A stretch of DNA of 64,000 nucleotides, from contig NZ_CP030117.1 in the NCBI RefSeq assembly GCF_001039275.2, positions 2,232,001-2,296,000 on the forward strand, given 5' to 3'. Of this stretch, positions 51,181 to 59,722 are shown in pieces. Position 1 is the stretch's first letter. Each line of letters opens with the position of its first letter. This stretch comes from Brevibacillus brevis. GTDB taxonomy: Bacteria > Bacillota > Bacilli > Brevibacillales > Brevibacillaceae. The notes below the pieces were generated by a model. It was not told the DNA's origin and ran no database searches. It saw only the letters and a program-made list of their open reading frames with translations. A program made the translations under genes and the position numbers.

Positions 51181-52743
51181 TTGTCCGTGACGACGATCAT
51201 CTTTTTCCTTGCCGTCATTATCGGAACGATGGCCATCACTTATTCGGCTGCCAAACAGACGGGGACGACGAAAGACTTCTATGCAGCAGGAAATCGCTTG
51301 AACGGATTACAAAATGGCATTGCCATTGCAGGCGATTACATGAGTGCTGCCTCGTTTTTGGGGATTGCGGGAACGATTGCGATGTACGGCTTTGATGGGT
51401 TCGTGTATGCGATTGGCTTTTTTGTCTCTTATCTGATTATTTTGTTTTTAGTTGCCGAGCCGTTGCATAATTTGGGACGCTATACGTTGGCAGACGCGAT
51501 TGCCGTCAGGTTTGACAGTCTTTGGCTGCGTGGCGTTGTTGCTTGTACGACTCTATTAATTACGATTTTTTACATGCTGGCGCAATTAGTTGGGGCAGGT
51601 GCCCTCATTCATTATTTATTGGGAGTTCGTTACGATACGGCTGTCCTGATTGTCGGGAGCCTAATGACATTTTACGTGGTGTTCGGCGGGATGGTAGCGA
51701 CCTCCTGGGTTCAGATTATTAAAGCAATTTTGCTCCTGACAGGGACATTGATCCTAAGTCTGATTGTGCTTGCCCGTTTTGATTGGAGCTTCTCCGAAAT
51801 GTTTTCACATGTGAGTACGATTACCCCTCTTCAGGAACAGTTTTTACAGCCGGGTAATCAACTTCATGATCCGCTGGAAACGATCTCTTTGCATTTGGCT
51901 TTGATTCTCGGTACCGCTGGGCTCCCTCATATTATCTCCCGGTTGTTCACTGTCAAGGATGCAAAGACGACTCGTAATTCGATTTACACCGCAACTTGGG
52001 TCATCGGCGCTTTTTATTTGATGACGATCTTTCTCGGATTCGGAGCGAGTACGTTTGTAGGCTACGAGGCATTGAAAAATGTAGGCTTCGGGGGGAATCT
52101 GACGGTCACGCTCTTGGCGGATGCTCTTGGTGGAGAGTTTTTGATGGCGTATATTGCTGCCGTTGCCTTCGCGACGATATTGGCAGTCGTGACAGGACTC
52201 GTGCTCTCCGCCTCTTCTGCGTTCGCGCATGACGTCTACAGTCATCTGATCAGGCGAGGGGTGGCATCGGAAAAAGAACAGGTCACCATGGCAAAGCTAT
52301 CGTCAGTTGCAGTGGGCGTAATCTCCATTTGGCTGGCTATCGGTGCAGAAAAAATGAACGTGGCGATTCTCGTTGCGCTTACGTTTGCCGTAGCAGCATC
52401 CTCCAATTTGCCACTGCTGTTGTTTACGTTGTATTGGAAGCGGTTTACCGTGCGGGGAGCGATTTGTGGTGTCCTGACAGGGTTAACGGCATCGGTAGTC
52501 CTTGTCATTTTAGGACCGACTGTTATGCATCCCTTAACTGGACTTATTCGTGTGGAGCCTCTATTTCCACTGACGAATCCTGGGTTGGTCTCCATACCAC
52601 TCGGCTTTTTAGGGGCGGTGGTCGGAACACTACTGGATCGGCCTGATCCTGATGCCGAGAAGAAGTACCAACGCGTACTGTTTCAGGCGCTGACGGGAAT
52701 CCGAGTCCCCCCTGCAAAGAAAACGGAACAAGAATCTGCATAA
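51181..52743 (+). CDS. Sodium:solute symporter, acetate/monocarboxylate type (second copy)
   Basis: Protein of 520 aa, clearly paralogous to the first copy along its full length: TKDFYAAGNRLNGLQNGIAIAGDYMSAASFLGIAG at the start, GTAGLPHIISRLFTVKDA in the middle and the same end. It lacks a DUF485 partner of its own. TTG 51181 makes the N-terminus align with the first copy (MSVTT versus MNVTA); GTG 51187 has better spacing to GGGAGAGG and is an alternative. Divergence between copies suggests different substrates or affinities. Confidence 0.9.
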   Translation: MSVTTIIFFLAVIIGTMAITYSAAKQTGTTKDFYAAGNRLNGLQNGIAIAGDYMSAASFLGIAGTIAMYGFDGFVYAIGFFVSYLIILFLVAEPLHNLGRYTLADAIAVRFDSLWLRGVVACTTLLITIFYMLAQLVGAGALIHYLLGVRYDTAVLIVGSLMTFYVVFGGMVATSWVQIIKAILLLTGTLILSLIVLARFDWSFSEMFSHVSTITPLQEQFLQPGNQLHDPLETISLHLALILGTAGLPHIISRLFTVKDAKTTRNSIYTATWVIGAFYLMTIFLGFGASTFVGYEALKNVGFGGNLTVTLLADALGGEFLMAYIAAVAFATILAVVTGLVLSASSAFAHDVYSHLIRRGVASEKEQVTMAKLSSVAVGVISIWLAIGAEKMNVAILVALTFAVAASSNLPLLLFTLYWKRFTVRGAICGVLTGLTASVVLVILGPTVMHPLTGLIRVEPLFPLTNPGLVSIPLGFLGAVVGTLLDRPDPDAEKKYQRVLFQALTGIRVPPAKKTEQESA

Positions 52744-52789
52744 AGCCTCTTCACGTGCCCCACTCTAGGAGTAGAAGGAGGAGGGGTAA

Positions 52790-53101
52790 GTGGGTACGAC
52801 CAAAGAGTCAGACGCTTTATCACATGACCAGCCAGATGTCTATGAACGCGCAAGGCTGGCACTGGATGATCTGATTGAAGAGCTATGCGAAGCACTGGAA
52901 GCGGAAGATACCGAATCCTTTAAGCGAAAAGGCTATGAGATGATCGGGAGTTACTTTCGAGAGCCTGTCAATACCGGGGAATTAACCTTGATCTATGCGG
53001 TGGTGCTTGCCGATATCCTCTATAAGCTGGAGTTGACACAGCAAGGGGAAAACGTAGCAATGGTCCGTGATGAGTACAGTATGATGAAAAAAGACGATTG
53101 A
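52790..53101 (+). CDS. Hypothetical acidic protein (103 aa)
   Basis: No recognised family. GTG 52790 follows GAAGGAGGAGGGGTAA. The sequence is mostly helical: ERARLALDDLIEELCEALEAED, then GYEMIGSYFREPVNTGELTLIYAVVLADILYKLEL. Acidic and soluble. A terminator follows. It lies 46 bases after the second symporter gene and may be part of that operon. Confidence 0.6.
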   Translation: MGTTKESDALSHDQPDVYERARLALDDLIEELCEALEAEDTESFKRKGYEMIGSYFREPVNTGELTLIYAVVLADILYKLELTQQGENVAMVRDEYSMMKKDD

Positions 53102-53105
53102 GTGG

Positions 53106-53130
53106 CGACCCCGTTTGAGGGTCGTTTTTT
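53106..53130 (+). terminator. Intrinsic terminator
   Basis: Stem CGACCC (53106-53111) with GGGTCG (53119-53124), then six T. Confidence 0.8.
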
Positions 53131-53210
53131 GATTGGCACGATTCCGCCCTGCATGTTTCGTTGGGCAACCATTCATACTACGGGTAAATGACATCAAATG
53201 GGTGATTGGT

Positions 53211-54068
53211 ATGGAAAAGGTTGGACTCGTTTTGCAGGGAGGGGGAAGCCGTGGGATTTATACCGCTGGCGTTCTGGATTACTTCATGGAGCAGGAGCTT
53301 TACATCCCGTATGTGATTGCCGTGTCAGCAGGTGCGTGCAATGGAGCGGCATACTTGGCGAGGCAGTGCGGATTGGGCAAGATTTATCATACGAAATACA
53401 TTCACGATCCCCGTTACTTTCACTATAAAAACTTAATTACGAAGCGCTCGCTGTTTGGCATGGATTTTATTTTCAATGAAATGCCTTACAAGCTGGAGCC
53501 GTTCGCCTTTGATCGGTTTCGTGAAGCAAAGGAACAGTTTGTCGTCGTCACAACGGATTGCGCGACAGGGGAAGCCGTTTACTTTACGAAAGACGACTGT
53601 GAGGATATTTTCCATGTGATTCGAGCTTCGTGCAGTCTTCCGTTTCTATCACCAAAGGTTACGGTCAATGGACGTAAGCTATGGGATGGGGGCATTGTGC
53701 ATCCGGTACCTTTCATGAAGTCCATTCTTGATGGCAATCAAAAGCATATTATTGTGCTGACTTCTTCTTGTCCGCCAGGTGAATGGATGCGCAAGCTTTC
53801 GCGTGTCGAGCGTCTTTTTTCCAGAAGTACGAGCTTGTGCCAGGCGTTCATTCGCCATTTTCGCATCTATTGCGAGGCTATAGAGCAGGTCAAAGAGATG
53901 CAGAAGGAAGGCAGAGCGTTTGTCATCGCACCACCAGCGGGTACCTTTTTACGAGGTTTTGAACGTCAAGAGGAGAAGCTCGAGCATTATTACCGGCAAG
54001 GCTACCAGGATGCACGCGCCCAATTTTCTGGGCTTTGTACATGGCTTGATCTTGGCAGGAACAAGTGA
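53211..54068 (+). CDS. Patatin-like phospholipase family protein
   Basis: Protein of 285 aa. The oxyanion loop GGGSRG is at residues 10-15, the nucleophile Ser39 is in AVSAGACNG and the catalytic Asp is in LWDGGIVHP. The usual GXSXG has Ala in place of the first Gly. This fits the bacterial YjjU-like patatin group of acyl hydrolases. ATG 53211 has only a weak upstream GGTGAT; in-frame starts further upstream have no better site. Cytoplasmic; substrate unknown. Confidence 0.85.
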   Translation: MEKVGLVLQGGGSRGIYTAGVLDYFMEQELYIPYVIAVSAGACNGAAYLARQCGLGKIYHTKYIHDPRYFHYKNLITKRSLFGMDFIFNEMPYKLEPFAFDRFREAKEQFVVVTTDCATGEAVYFTKDDCEDIFHVIRASCSLPFLSPKVTVNGRKLWDGGIVHPVPFMKSILDGNQKHIIVLTSSCPPGEWMRKLSRVERLFSRSTSLCQAFIRHFRIYCEAIEQVKEMQKEGRAFVIAPPAGTFLRGFERQEEKLEHYYRQGYQDARAQFSGLCTWLDLGRNK

Positions 54069-54089
54069 AAAATGAGGAGGCATTGTCCC

Positions 54090-54191
54090 GTGGATGTTTT
54101 TTCGGCAAAATCATGCGAAAAAGGTTTTTCCAAAGCGAAGATAGGGAAGAAGCATCAGGGGAGGATGGAATCAGGAGGAAAGACCCCATGA
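54090..54191 (+). CDS. Possible 33-codon leader ORF coupled to HD-GYP gene
   Basis: GTG 54090 is nine bases after AGGAGG (54075-54080). The frame ends in a TGA that overlaps the HD-GYP ATG (ATGA). The peptide is basic and polar (MDVFSAKSCEKGFSKAKIG...). Its good ribosome site and exact overlap hint at translational coupling, but no homologue is known to me and it may be chance. Confidence 0.3.
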   Translation: MDVFSAKSCEKGFSKAKIGKKHQGRMESGGKTP

Positions 54192-55249
54192 AATATGTGA
54201 ATGTAGACCTAGTAGAGCCAGGGGACGTTTTGGCTCGAAGCATTTATACAAGCGAGGGCTTGACGCTCTTGCATGCAGGTGTCCAACTGACTGTCGGAAT
54301 GATTAATAAATTGCGTCGGTTTGGCGTCACGATGCTAAGCATCAAAGACCCGCTGCTCGATGAAGTGAAAGAGCAGGAGGTCGTCACGGAGACTACTCGG
54401 AAGGACGCCATCCGCAATCTGTCGCAAGCGATTTCGTGTGTACAGACTGGAAAAAATTTTGATGTCCGCGGTATTCAAAAATCAGTGGGAAGTATTATCG
54501 ACGAAACCTTGAGAAATCGCCGCGTGCTCTTGAATCTGGGAGAAATTCGCACGAATGACAACGCTATGTACATTCATTCCTTGAATGTGTGCATGATGGC
54601 AACCGTAATGGGCGTAGGTTTAGGCTATAATTCGGCTCAATTAAAAGAGCTCGCCATCGGAGCCCTCTTGCATGACATTGGAAAGCTGTCAGTCGACAAG
54701 GAAGCCCCAGCCTACAAAAAGAACAGCAAAACCAATCATCATACGTGGCTGGGCTTTAATCTGTTGCGAAAAAAACATGAAATGAGCATTGTCTCCGCAC
54801 ACGTTCCTTTGCAGCATCATGAATGGGTGGATGGTAGTGGGCAGCCACGAGGATTGACTGGCGATGAGATTCATGATTTCGCCAAGATTGTTGCGATTTG
54901 CAACTACTATGATAATCTCATCTCGCCTTTCTCAGAGGAAGAGGAGACGTTGCCAGCGTATGAGGCTTGCGAAAAAGTCATGGGGCTCGCGGAGAAACGC
55001 TTTGATCATAAAATGGTCATTCACTTTTTGCGCTCGATTGCCATGTACCCGACAGGAACCTCGCTGAAGCTGTCGACAGGAGAGATCGGTGTGATCATTG
55101 ACCAAAATAGAGGCTTGCCTTCGCGCCCAGTCGTTCGGGTCATTCGAAGAGACCAGCAGGCGAATCGGCGGATGGTGGATGATCATGAGATTACGGATAT
55201 TGATTTGAGTGAAAAGCCTACTATTTTTATCACAGCTATCATGGACTAG
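54188..55249 (+). CDS. HD-GYP domain phosphodiesterase-like protein
   Basis: Protein of 353 aa. Residues about 1-60 form a small N-terminal domain often found in Firmicute HD-GYP proteins (VEPGDVLARSIYTSEGLTLLHAGVQLT). The HD domain has HSLNVCMM, LLHDIGKL and H...WLGF, then QHHEWVDGSGQPRGLTGDEI. The canonical motif is HHE..DG.GYP; here GQP replaces GYP. Metal-binding His/Asp are retained, so c-di-GMP hydrolysis is possible but not assured. ATG 54188 follows CAGGAGGAAAGACCCC. A MHYT-GGDEF-EAL protein elsewhere in the window could share the signal. Confidence 0.88.
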   Translation: MKYVNVDLVEPGDVLARSIYTSEGLTLLHAGVQLTVGMINKLRRFGVTMLSIKDPLLDEVKEQEVVTETTRKDAIRNLSQAISCVQTGKNFDVRGIQKSVGSIIDETLRNRRVLLNLGEIRTNDNAMYIHSLNVCMMATVMGVGLGYNSAQLKELAIGALLHDIGKLSVDKEAPAYKKNSKTNHHTWLGFNLLRKKHEMSIVSAHVPLQHHEWVDGSGQPRGLTGDEIHDFAKIVAICNYYDNLISPFSEEEETLPAYEACEKVMGLAEKRFDHKMVIHFLRSIAMYPTGTSLKLSTGEIGVIIDQNRGLPSRPVVRVIRRDQQANRRMVDDHEITDIDLSEKPTIFITAIMD

Positions 55250-55265
55250 AACCTGGAAAGAATAG

Positions 55266-55325
55266 GACTCCCTATCAGGGAATATCCCTACCAAGATCAG
55301 GGAATACCCCTACATACACGTAGGG
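55266..55325. promoter_or_regulatory. Repeated CCCTA/TAGGG operator array before universal stress gene
   Basis: Two copies of ATCAGGGAATAYCCCTAC (55274-55291 and 55296-55313), 22 bp apart, each containing the inverted repeat AGGG-N5-CCCT; a third CCCTATCAGGG overlaps the first, and CCTAC-N6-GTAGG follows (55309-55324). TACCCCT fits the NarL/NreC-type heptamer. No gene for such a regulator is in the window. Confidence 0.6.
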
Positions 55326-55412
55326 CTCACAGGGCTACAATGAACTCAAGGCAGATGGATACATAGAGTAACACCACATTTGCCAGATGAAAAAGAGGAA
55401 GGACGTGTCATT

Positions 55413-56279
55413 ATGTCCCGTATTCTAGTCCCTGTCGATTTCTCAGCGCAGTCCATTCAGGCGGTCCGCTTCGCGCTGGCCTACGCCAAAAATAAGCATG
55501 ATATCACATTGCTTCATGCCATCCCGCCGTTCCCTTCACGCAATGTTGTCAGAAGGTTGGGACGAGAGGTCGTTGAAGATTATCAATTGGATGAAGCAAG
55601 AGATGATCTGAAAAAATTCCTGTCGATCGTAGAAGAAGCCGGTATCACCTATGAACTGGAGATTGAGTTCGGAGAGCCGCATGAAGTCATTGCGAAGCAC
55701 GCAGCGAATGACTATGCTGCCATCGTAATGGGTACACATGGCTACGGTCGCATTACAGGCTTCCTGTTGCAAAGCGTCAGCTATCCGACACTCCACGATG
55801 TCAAAGTTCCGGTCTTCCTCATTGCGGAGGAGACAGATGAGAGTCGTTTCCCTTGGAATCAAGTACTCATTGCAGTAGATGGCTCCGATCATTCGATGGA
55901 AGCTGCGAAAAAAGCCATCGAGATGGGGCAGCATCTCCCGGATGTATCGTATACGCTCCTGTCCGTAGTCATCCCACCAGTCACATACGCAGGTGTGTAC
56001 GGCGTAGGCTGGGATAACATGAATACACTCGAAGGTTGGGGACGTGAAACGCTAAAACCTTGCGAGGAGTTGCTTGAAGCTGCATCGCTTCCTTTTGAAA
56101 GCAAGGTTGTAGTTGGAGATCCAGCTACTGTGATCCGCCAGACGGCAGAAGAAATCAACGCTGGACTGGTTGTGCTCGGTCATCATGGCCAAGGTGCAGT
56201 TGCAGGGACGCTGCTTGGTAGTGTTACATTTAAAACGATTCATCGTACGAAAACACCACTCCTCATTGTAAAAACATAG
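55413..56279 (+). CDS. Tandem-domain universal stress protein
   Basis: Protein of 288 aa with two UspA domains (about 1-140 and 150-288). Each starts with a hydrophobic strand and Asp (RILVPVDFSAQS; VLIAVDGSDHS) and ends with an ATP-binding-type motif (GTHGYGRITGFLLQSVS; GHHGQGAVAGTLLGSVT, G-2x-G-9x-G(S/T)-like). Such proteins respond to energy or oxygen stress. ATG 55413 follows GAGGAAGGACGTGTCATT. The repeated operator upstream suggests regulated expression, possibly by an oxygen- or nitrate-responsive NarL-type regulator. Confidence 0.92.
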   Translation: MSRILVPVDFSAQSIQAVRFALAYAKNKHDITLLHAIPPFPSRNVVRRLGREVVEDYQLDEARDDLKKFLSIVEEAGITYELEIEFGEPHEVIAKHAANDYAAIVMGTHGYGRITGFLLQSVSYPTLHDVKVPVFLIAEETDESRFPWNQVLIAVDGSDHSMEAAKKAIEMGQHLPDVSYTLLSVVIPPVTYAGVYGVGWDNMNTLEGWGRETLKPCEELLEAASLPFESKVVVGDPATVIRQTAEEINAGLVVLGHHGQGAVAGTLLGSVTFKTIHRTKTPLLIVKT

Positions 56280-56289
56280 CATTTAGTAG

Positions 56290-56320
56290 AAAAAGCTGTC
56301 CGTATGGTGGACAGCTTTTT
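56290..56320. terminator. Bidirectional terminator
   Basis: Perfect 12-bp stem AAAAAGCTGTCC (56290-56301) with GGACAGCTTTTT (56309-56320), shared by convergent genes. Confidence 0.9.
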
Positions 56321-56336
56321 GCTTGGGCGCATTCTC

Positions 56337-57584
56337 TTACGATAGAGTTTGCGCTTGTTTGTGTTCGAGCAGATGGCTAGCCCCATCTGGTGTAACCTCT
56401 GGCGAATCCCACTTGATTCGTGCACATCCCCATGCAGCGAGTAAAATGATTACGGATGCTATCAGAAAAACCGTGATCAACGAAGTTATCTGCATGAGTG
56501 GGCCTGCCAAAAAAGAACCGACCATCATGAGTCCGATCATGAGCGGTGAAATCGTTCCATTCACTCGTCCAATAAACGCTTCATCAACGAGCTTGATCAT
56601 GAACGTACTGATCACGATCTGTAAAAATGCCATTCCAATTCCGGTGAAAAAGCGCATCGCTGCGGTTACGTATACCCAAATAGAGAGAACTTCTACGGCG
56701 ACAGAGAGCGCGAAGAAGATTAATCCACCTGTAATAATCCAGCGACCATTCAGGCGATCGAGGTAAATGGAAGCAATAATGCCGCCCAACAGCATCCCCA
56801 ATCCGTCTAAAGCAGTAAACCATTGAATGGCTTCTTTGGAGAGTAAAAGACGATCCGTGACGACGAATACCTCTAGCGAATTAATAAACCCCGAGGATAA
56901 CCCCAGACATGCAAAGGTAATCGCGATCCCGCGCAAGGCTGGTCGCTTTTTTACATAGGCAAAACCTGCTTTAATCTCAGAAAGGAGGGTTCCGCCTTCT
57001 TCTGTTGCAGTGGCAGTTGAGGTAGGGAGCGTCAAGAGAATCAGTGCCGAGACGAAGAAGAGGCCAGCCATCGTTAACAGGGAAGGGTAGATGCCCCACT
57101 TTTCAAAGAAGAAAGTACCGACAATCGGGCCAAGCAGTAGAAAAATAGAACCCGTACTTTGTGAAATGGACACAGCTGCGGCAACTTGCTCATCAGGAAT
57201 ATAACGCTTCATCATCTTGGCAGAAGAAGGCTGGGAGAACTGCGACGCCACAGCAGAGATAAATGTCGCAAAGAATACAGCAATCCACATTCCTTGCCAG
57301 AGCAAATACACGATGACCAAAACAGAGAGGGCGCTTAACAGGTTCCCGGCTATCATCGTTCGCTTCGGATTCCAGCGATCAGCCAATGCCCCGCCAATAA
57401 TCGAAAAAACCAGGATCGGTGCAAGTTCGATAGCGGTCAAGAGCGATACGGCAGTCGGATTGTTGCCACTCGTCTCCATCACATAGTAGAGCAAGGCCAT
57501 GTTCCGAATCCATATACCGATATTTTCTAATGTATCCGTGATAAAAACGGTGAGAAAAACTTTGTTTCCCCAAAGACCTTTCAT
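56337..57584 (-). CDS. MFS transporter, macrolide-efflux-like
   Basis: Membrane protein of 415 aa with 12 helices. Motif A appears as GGALADRWNPKRTM near residues 64-77; the start NKVFLTVFITDTLENIGIWIRNMALLYYV resembles the MFS_3/MefA-like exporters. ATG 57584 follows GGGAGTGATATGACCT. The operator at 57611-57624 lies directly before it and matches one before the TetR gene at 57647, so this is a regulated efflux pump. Substrate not known. Confidence 0.88.
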   Translation of the reverse strand: MKGLWGNKVFLTVFITDTLENIGIWIRNMALLYYVMETSGNNPTAVSLLTAIELAPILVFSIIGGALADRWNPKRTMIAGNLLSALSVLVIVYLLWQGMWIAVFFATFISAVASQFSQPSSAKMMKRYIPDEQVAAAVSISQSTGSIFLLLGPIVGTFFFEKWGIYPSLLTMAGLFFVSALILLTLPTSTATATEEGGTLLSEIKAGFAYVKKRPALRGIAITFACLGLSSGFINSLEVFVVTDRLLLSKEAIQWFTALDGLGMLLGGIIASIYLDRLNGRWIITGGLIFFALSVAVEVLSIWVYVTAAMRFFTGIGMAFLQIVISTFMIKLVDEAFIGRVNGTISPLMIGLMMVGSFLAGPLMQITSLITVFLIASVIILLAAWGCARIKWDSPEVTPDGASHLLEHKQAQTLS

Positions 57585-57610
57585 AGGTCATATCACTCCC
57601 AAAAAGTTAT

Positions 57611-57624
57611 ACCGAACGTCCGGT
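57611..57624. promoter_or_regulatory. TetR operator before MFS gene
   Basis: ACCGAACGTCCGGT, nearly palindromic around ACGT; matches 12 of 14 bases of the site at 58264-58277. Confidence 0.65.
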
Positions 57625-57646
57625 CTAATTAAAGGTGAAAAAAATG

Positions 57647-58240
57647 CTACTTGGCAATAATGCCATGCAGCAAAACGTCAATGCTCCTCTTCAACAGTGC
57701 ATGAAGACGCTCGTCATCCATTTGATAACCTACGTTAATGATTCCGTTCATGAGCCCCTCCAGTATCATCGCCATTTCTTCGGGATCGCATGGAGCGAAC
57801 TCGCCTCGGTCGATTCCTTCTTGGAAGAGGGAAGTATAGAGGGTATACGTGGAGCCGAGCATTTCCAGCACTTGTTCCAAAATGACTGGATCAGCGAGCT
57901 GGCTACCGGAGAACTCTTCGCCTGCTTTTTTTAGAGGGTGGGACAAAAAATCCTCCAGGAAAAAAGCAGCTAAGCCGTACAGTTTATCGATGGATGTCTC
58001 GAATTCTTTTTCTTTTTCCTGCCACAGATCTACCCATTCGTTGTATTGCTTTTCAAGCAGATGAAGGAACAACTGCTCCTTGTTTTTGAAGTGGTAATAG
58101 AGGCTGCCCTTACTCGCTCCAGTTGCTTGGCAAATGTCCTCAATGGAAGTGGCTGAATAGCCTTTCTGAGAAAATAACTCGGTGGCTTTCTCTACGATAT
58201 GTTGTTTGGTTTTCTCCCCATCGAGACGACGCTTTGACAT
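57647..58240 (-). CDS. TetR-family regulator of the MFS pump
   Basis: Protein of 197 aa. The helix-turn-helix is in ATSIEDICQATGASKGSLYYHFKNKEQLFLHLL (about 30-62), with a C-terminal ligand-binding domain of the TetR_C_6/QacR style. AGGAGCTTTTCTAAA precedes ATG 58240. Together with matching palindromes before itself and the MFS gene it forms a self-contained efflux module; it lies upstream of the pump on the same strand with its own operator. Confidence 0.9.
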   Translation of the reverse strand: MSKRRLDGEKTKQHIVEKATELFSQKGYSATSIEDICQATGASKGSLYYHFKNKEQLFLHLLEKQYNEWVDLWQEKEKEFETSIDKLYGLAAFFLEDFLSHPLKKAGEEFSGSQLADPVILEQVLEMLGSTYTLYTSLFQEGIDRGEFAPCDPEEMAMILEGLMNGIINVGYQMDDERLHALLKRSIDVLLHGIIAK

Positions 58241-58263
58241 TTTAGAAAAGCTCCTTATTCTAG

Positions 58264-58277
58264 ACTGAACGTTCGGT
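58264..58277. promoter_or_regulatory. TetR operator before tetR
   Basis: ACTGAACGTTCGGT, palindromic except one pair; matches the site at 57611-57624. Confidence 0.65.
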
Positions 58278-58381
58278 TTAGTTTTAGTTTATTCGATCTG
58301 ACAGGGATACGCAAGTGCTCGATTGAGAAAAAGGGACAGAGGGAAAAATGATAAGAAGCTAGCGAGAGAGGAGGGATTGCC

Positions 58382-59224
58382 TTGCAAATCGGTTGTCATG
58401 TCAGTATTCGTCATGGGTACGAGGAGGCGGCAAGAACTGCATACAAAGAAGGAGCGTTAGCATTTCAATTTTTCCCGAAAAACCCGAGAAGCTTAGGTAT
58501 CAAGCAATTCGATGCCCGGGACGCAGAGCGGTGTCGCTCGTTTTGTCAGCAAAACGGTATGCTATCGATCGCTCATACGCCATACCCGGTGAATCTTTGC
58601 GTCGAGGAGCAGGAGCTATTCGCCGTCACAGTGGGCTCCGTACGAAATGACCTTGAAATTGCCGAAGCTTGTGGAGCGTTGGGCGTGGTTGTTCATTTTG
58701 GCCAATATAAAGGCGTTGATGTACTAACCGGTTACAAAATCATGATCCAGATGGTCAATCAAATACTGGATGGCTGGAATGGAAAAGCCCAGCTGTTAAT
58801 CGAAAACAATGCCGGGCAAGGCAACCGGATGGGCACGACACTCGAAGAGCTTACACAGGTTCGACAATTGTTTGCTGAGCCACAGAAGGTAGGCTTTTGC
58901 TTAGATACGTGTCATGCATTTGCCAGCGGATTGTGGAAAGGGAATGATTGGGGGGAGGTAGCCGATCACATGCGTGAGCTCGATTATTTCACGAGCTTGC
59001 GTGCCGTTCATCTGAACGATTCCGTTTATCCGAGTGGTTCCTTTCGTGACCGGCATGCCTCCATCGGAAAAGGGATGATCGGTGATGCAGCCATCGCCAC
59101 CTTTTTGCAAACACCCGAATTGCAAGGACTTCCCATCGTCCTGGAAACGGCGAGAGGCTCAGAAGGGGGACATCGCGAAGAAATCAAACATGTTCGTCTG
59201 CTTAGAGACAATTGGCAGGGCTGA
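58382..59224 (+). CDS. Endonuclease IV family AP endonuclease
   Basis: TIM-barrel DNA repair enzyme of 280 aa. All nine metal ligands of E. coli Nfo have counterparts: H65, H105, E141 (LIENNAG), D175 and H178 (CLDTCHAFASG), H210 (VHLNDS), D223 and H225 (RDRHASIG) and E255 (VLETARG). It cleaves DNA at abasic sites and blocked 3' ends. TTG 58382 follows AGAGGAGGGATTGCC. The sequence differs from classical Nfo in places, so it may be a second paralogue. Monocistronic or with the next gene 51 bases on. Confidence 0.88.
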   Translation: MQIGCHVSIRHGYEEAARTAYKEGALAFQFFPKNPRSLGIKQFDARDAERCRSFCQQNGMLSIAHTPYPVNLCVEEQELFAVTVGSVRNDLEIAEACGALGVVVHFGQYKGVDVLTGYKIMIQMVNQILDGWNGKAQLLIENNAGQGNRMGTTLEELTQVRQLFAEPQKVGFCLDTCHAFASGLWKGNDWGEVADHMRELDYFTSLRAVHLNDSVYPSGSFRDRHASIGKGMIGDAAIATFLQTPELQGLPIVLETARGSEGGHREEIKHVRLLRDNWQG

Positions 59225-59275
59225 CCATGTTGTGGTAGAGTGTGAAATGATGTGTTCAACACGGGAGGGGTACCT

Positions 59276-59677
59276 ATGAAAAAGCGTATTAAGGTGACGA
59301 TTGCGGATTTTACTCATCTTACAGAAAACTTGAATAACCCGGAGGAGCTCGCACTGTACGAAGCGGCGAACGGAAATACATACGATGCTGAAATCGAGCA
59401 TGATGGCTATGCGATTGTGGATGTGACAGACGAGGATTACATCGAGCTGGCTCCGGGAGAGTATCAGCTGATGATCGAAGAGTGGACAAGCGCCGGACAA
59501 ATCGGTGAGTGGACACTGCAAACCATGTCAGACCCAGCAGATGACAAAGCTTTGCTGTACCGCACAGTGGACAAGGCCGGAACGGAAATACAAGCACCAC
59601 AATCATTGCCGAAGCAAGTAGTCGAGCTGGTTGCGAACACGTGGTTTGGCAAAAAAGCAAAGAAGATTGAGGAGTAA
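59276..59677 (+). CDS. Hypothetical protein (133 aa)
   Basis: Not recognised. ATG 59276 follows GGGAGGGGTACCT. The protein is acidic and mostly beta (for example KRIKVTIADFTHLTENL, YDAEIEHDGYAIVDVTDEDYIELAPGEY), ending with a helix and a basic tail (WFGKKAKKIEE). It follows the endonuclease IV gene by 51 bases and ends in a terminator; it may be co-transcribed. Confidence 0.62.
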   Translation: MKKRIKVTIADFTHLTENLNNPEELALYEAANGNTYDAEIEHDGYAIVDVTDEDYIELAPGEYQLMIEEWTSAGQIGEWTLQTMSDPADDKALLYRTVDKAGTEIQAPQSLPKQVVELVANTWFGKKAKKIEE

Positions 59678-59691
59678 TTCATGAAAGAAGA

Positions 59692-59722
59692 GGAGCGCTG
59701 CGAGATAGCGCTCCTTTTTTTT
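59692..59722 (+). terminator. Intrinsic terminator
   Basis: Perfect 8-bp stem GGAGCGCT (59692-59699) with AGCGCTCC (59707-59714), then eight T. Confidence 0.88.
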
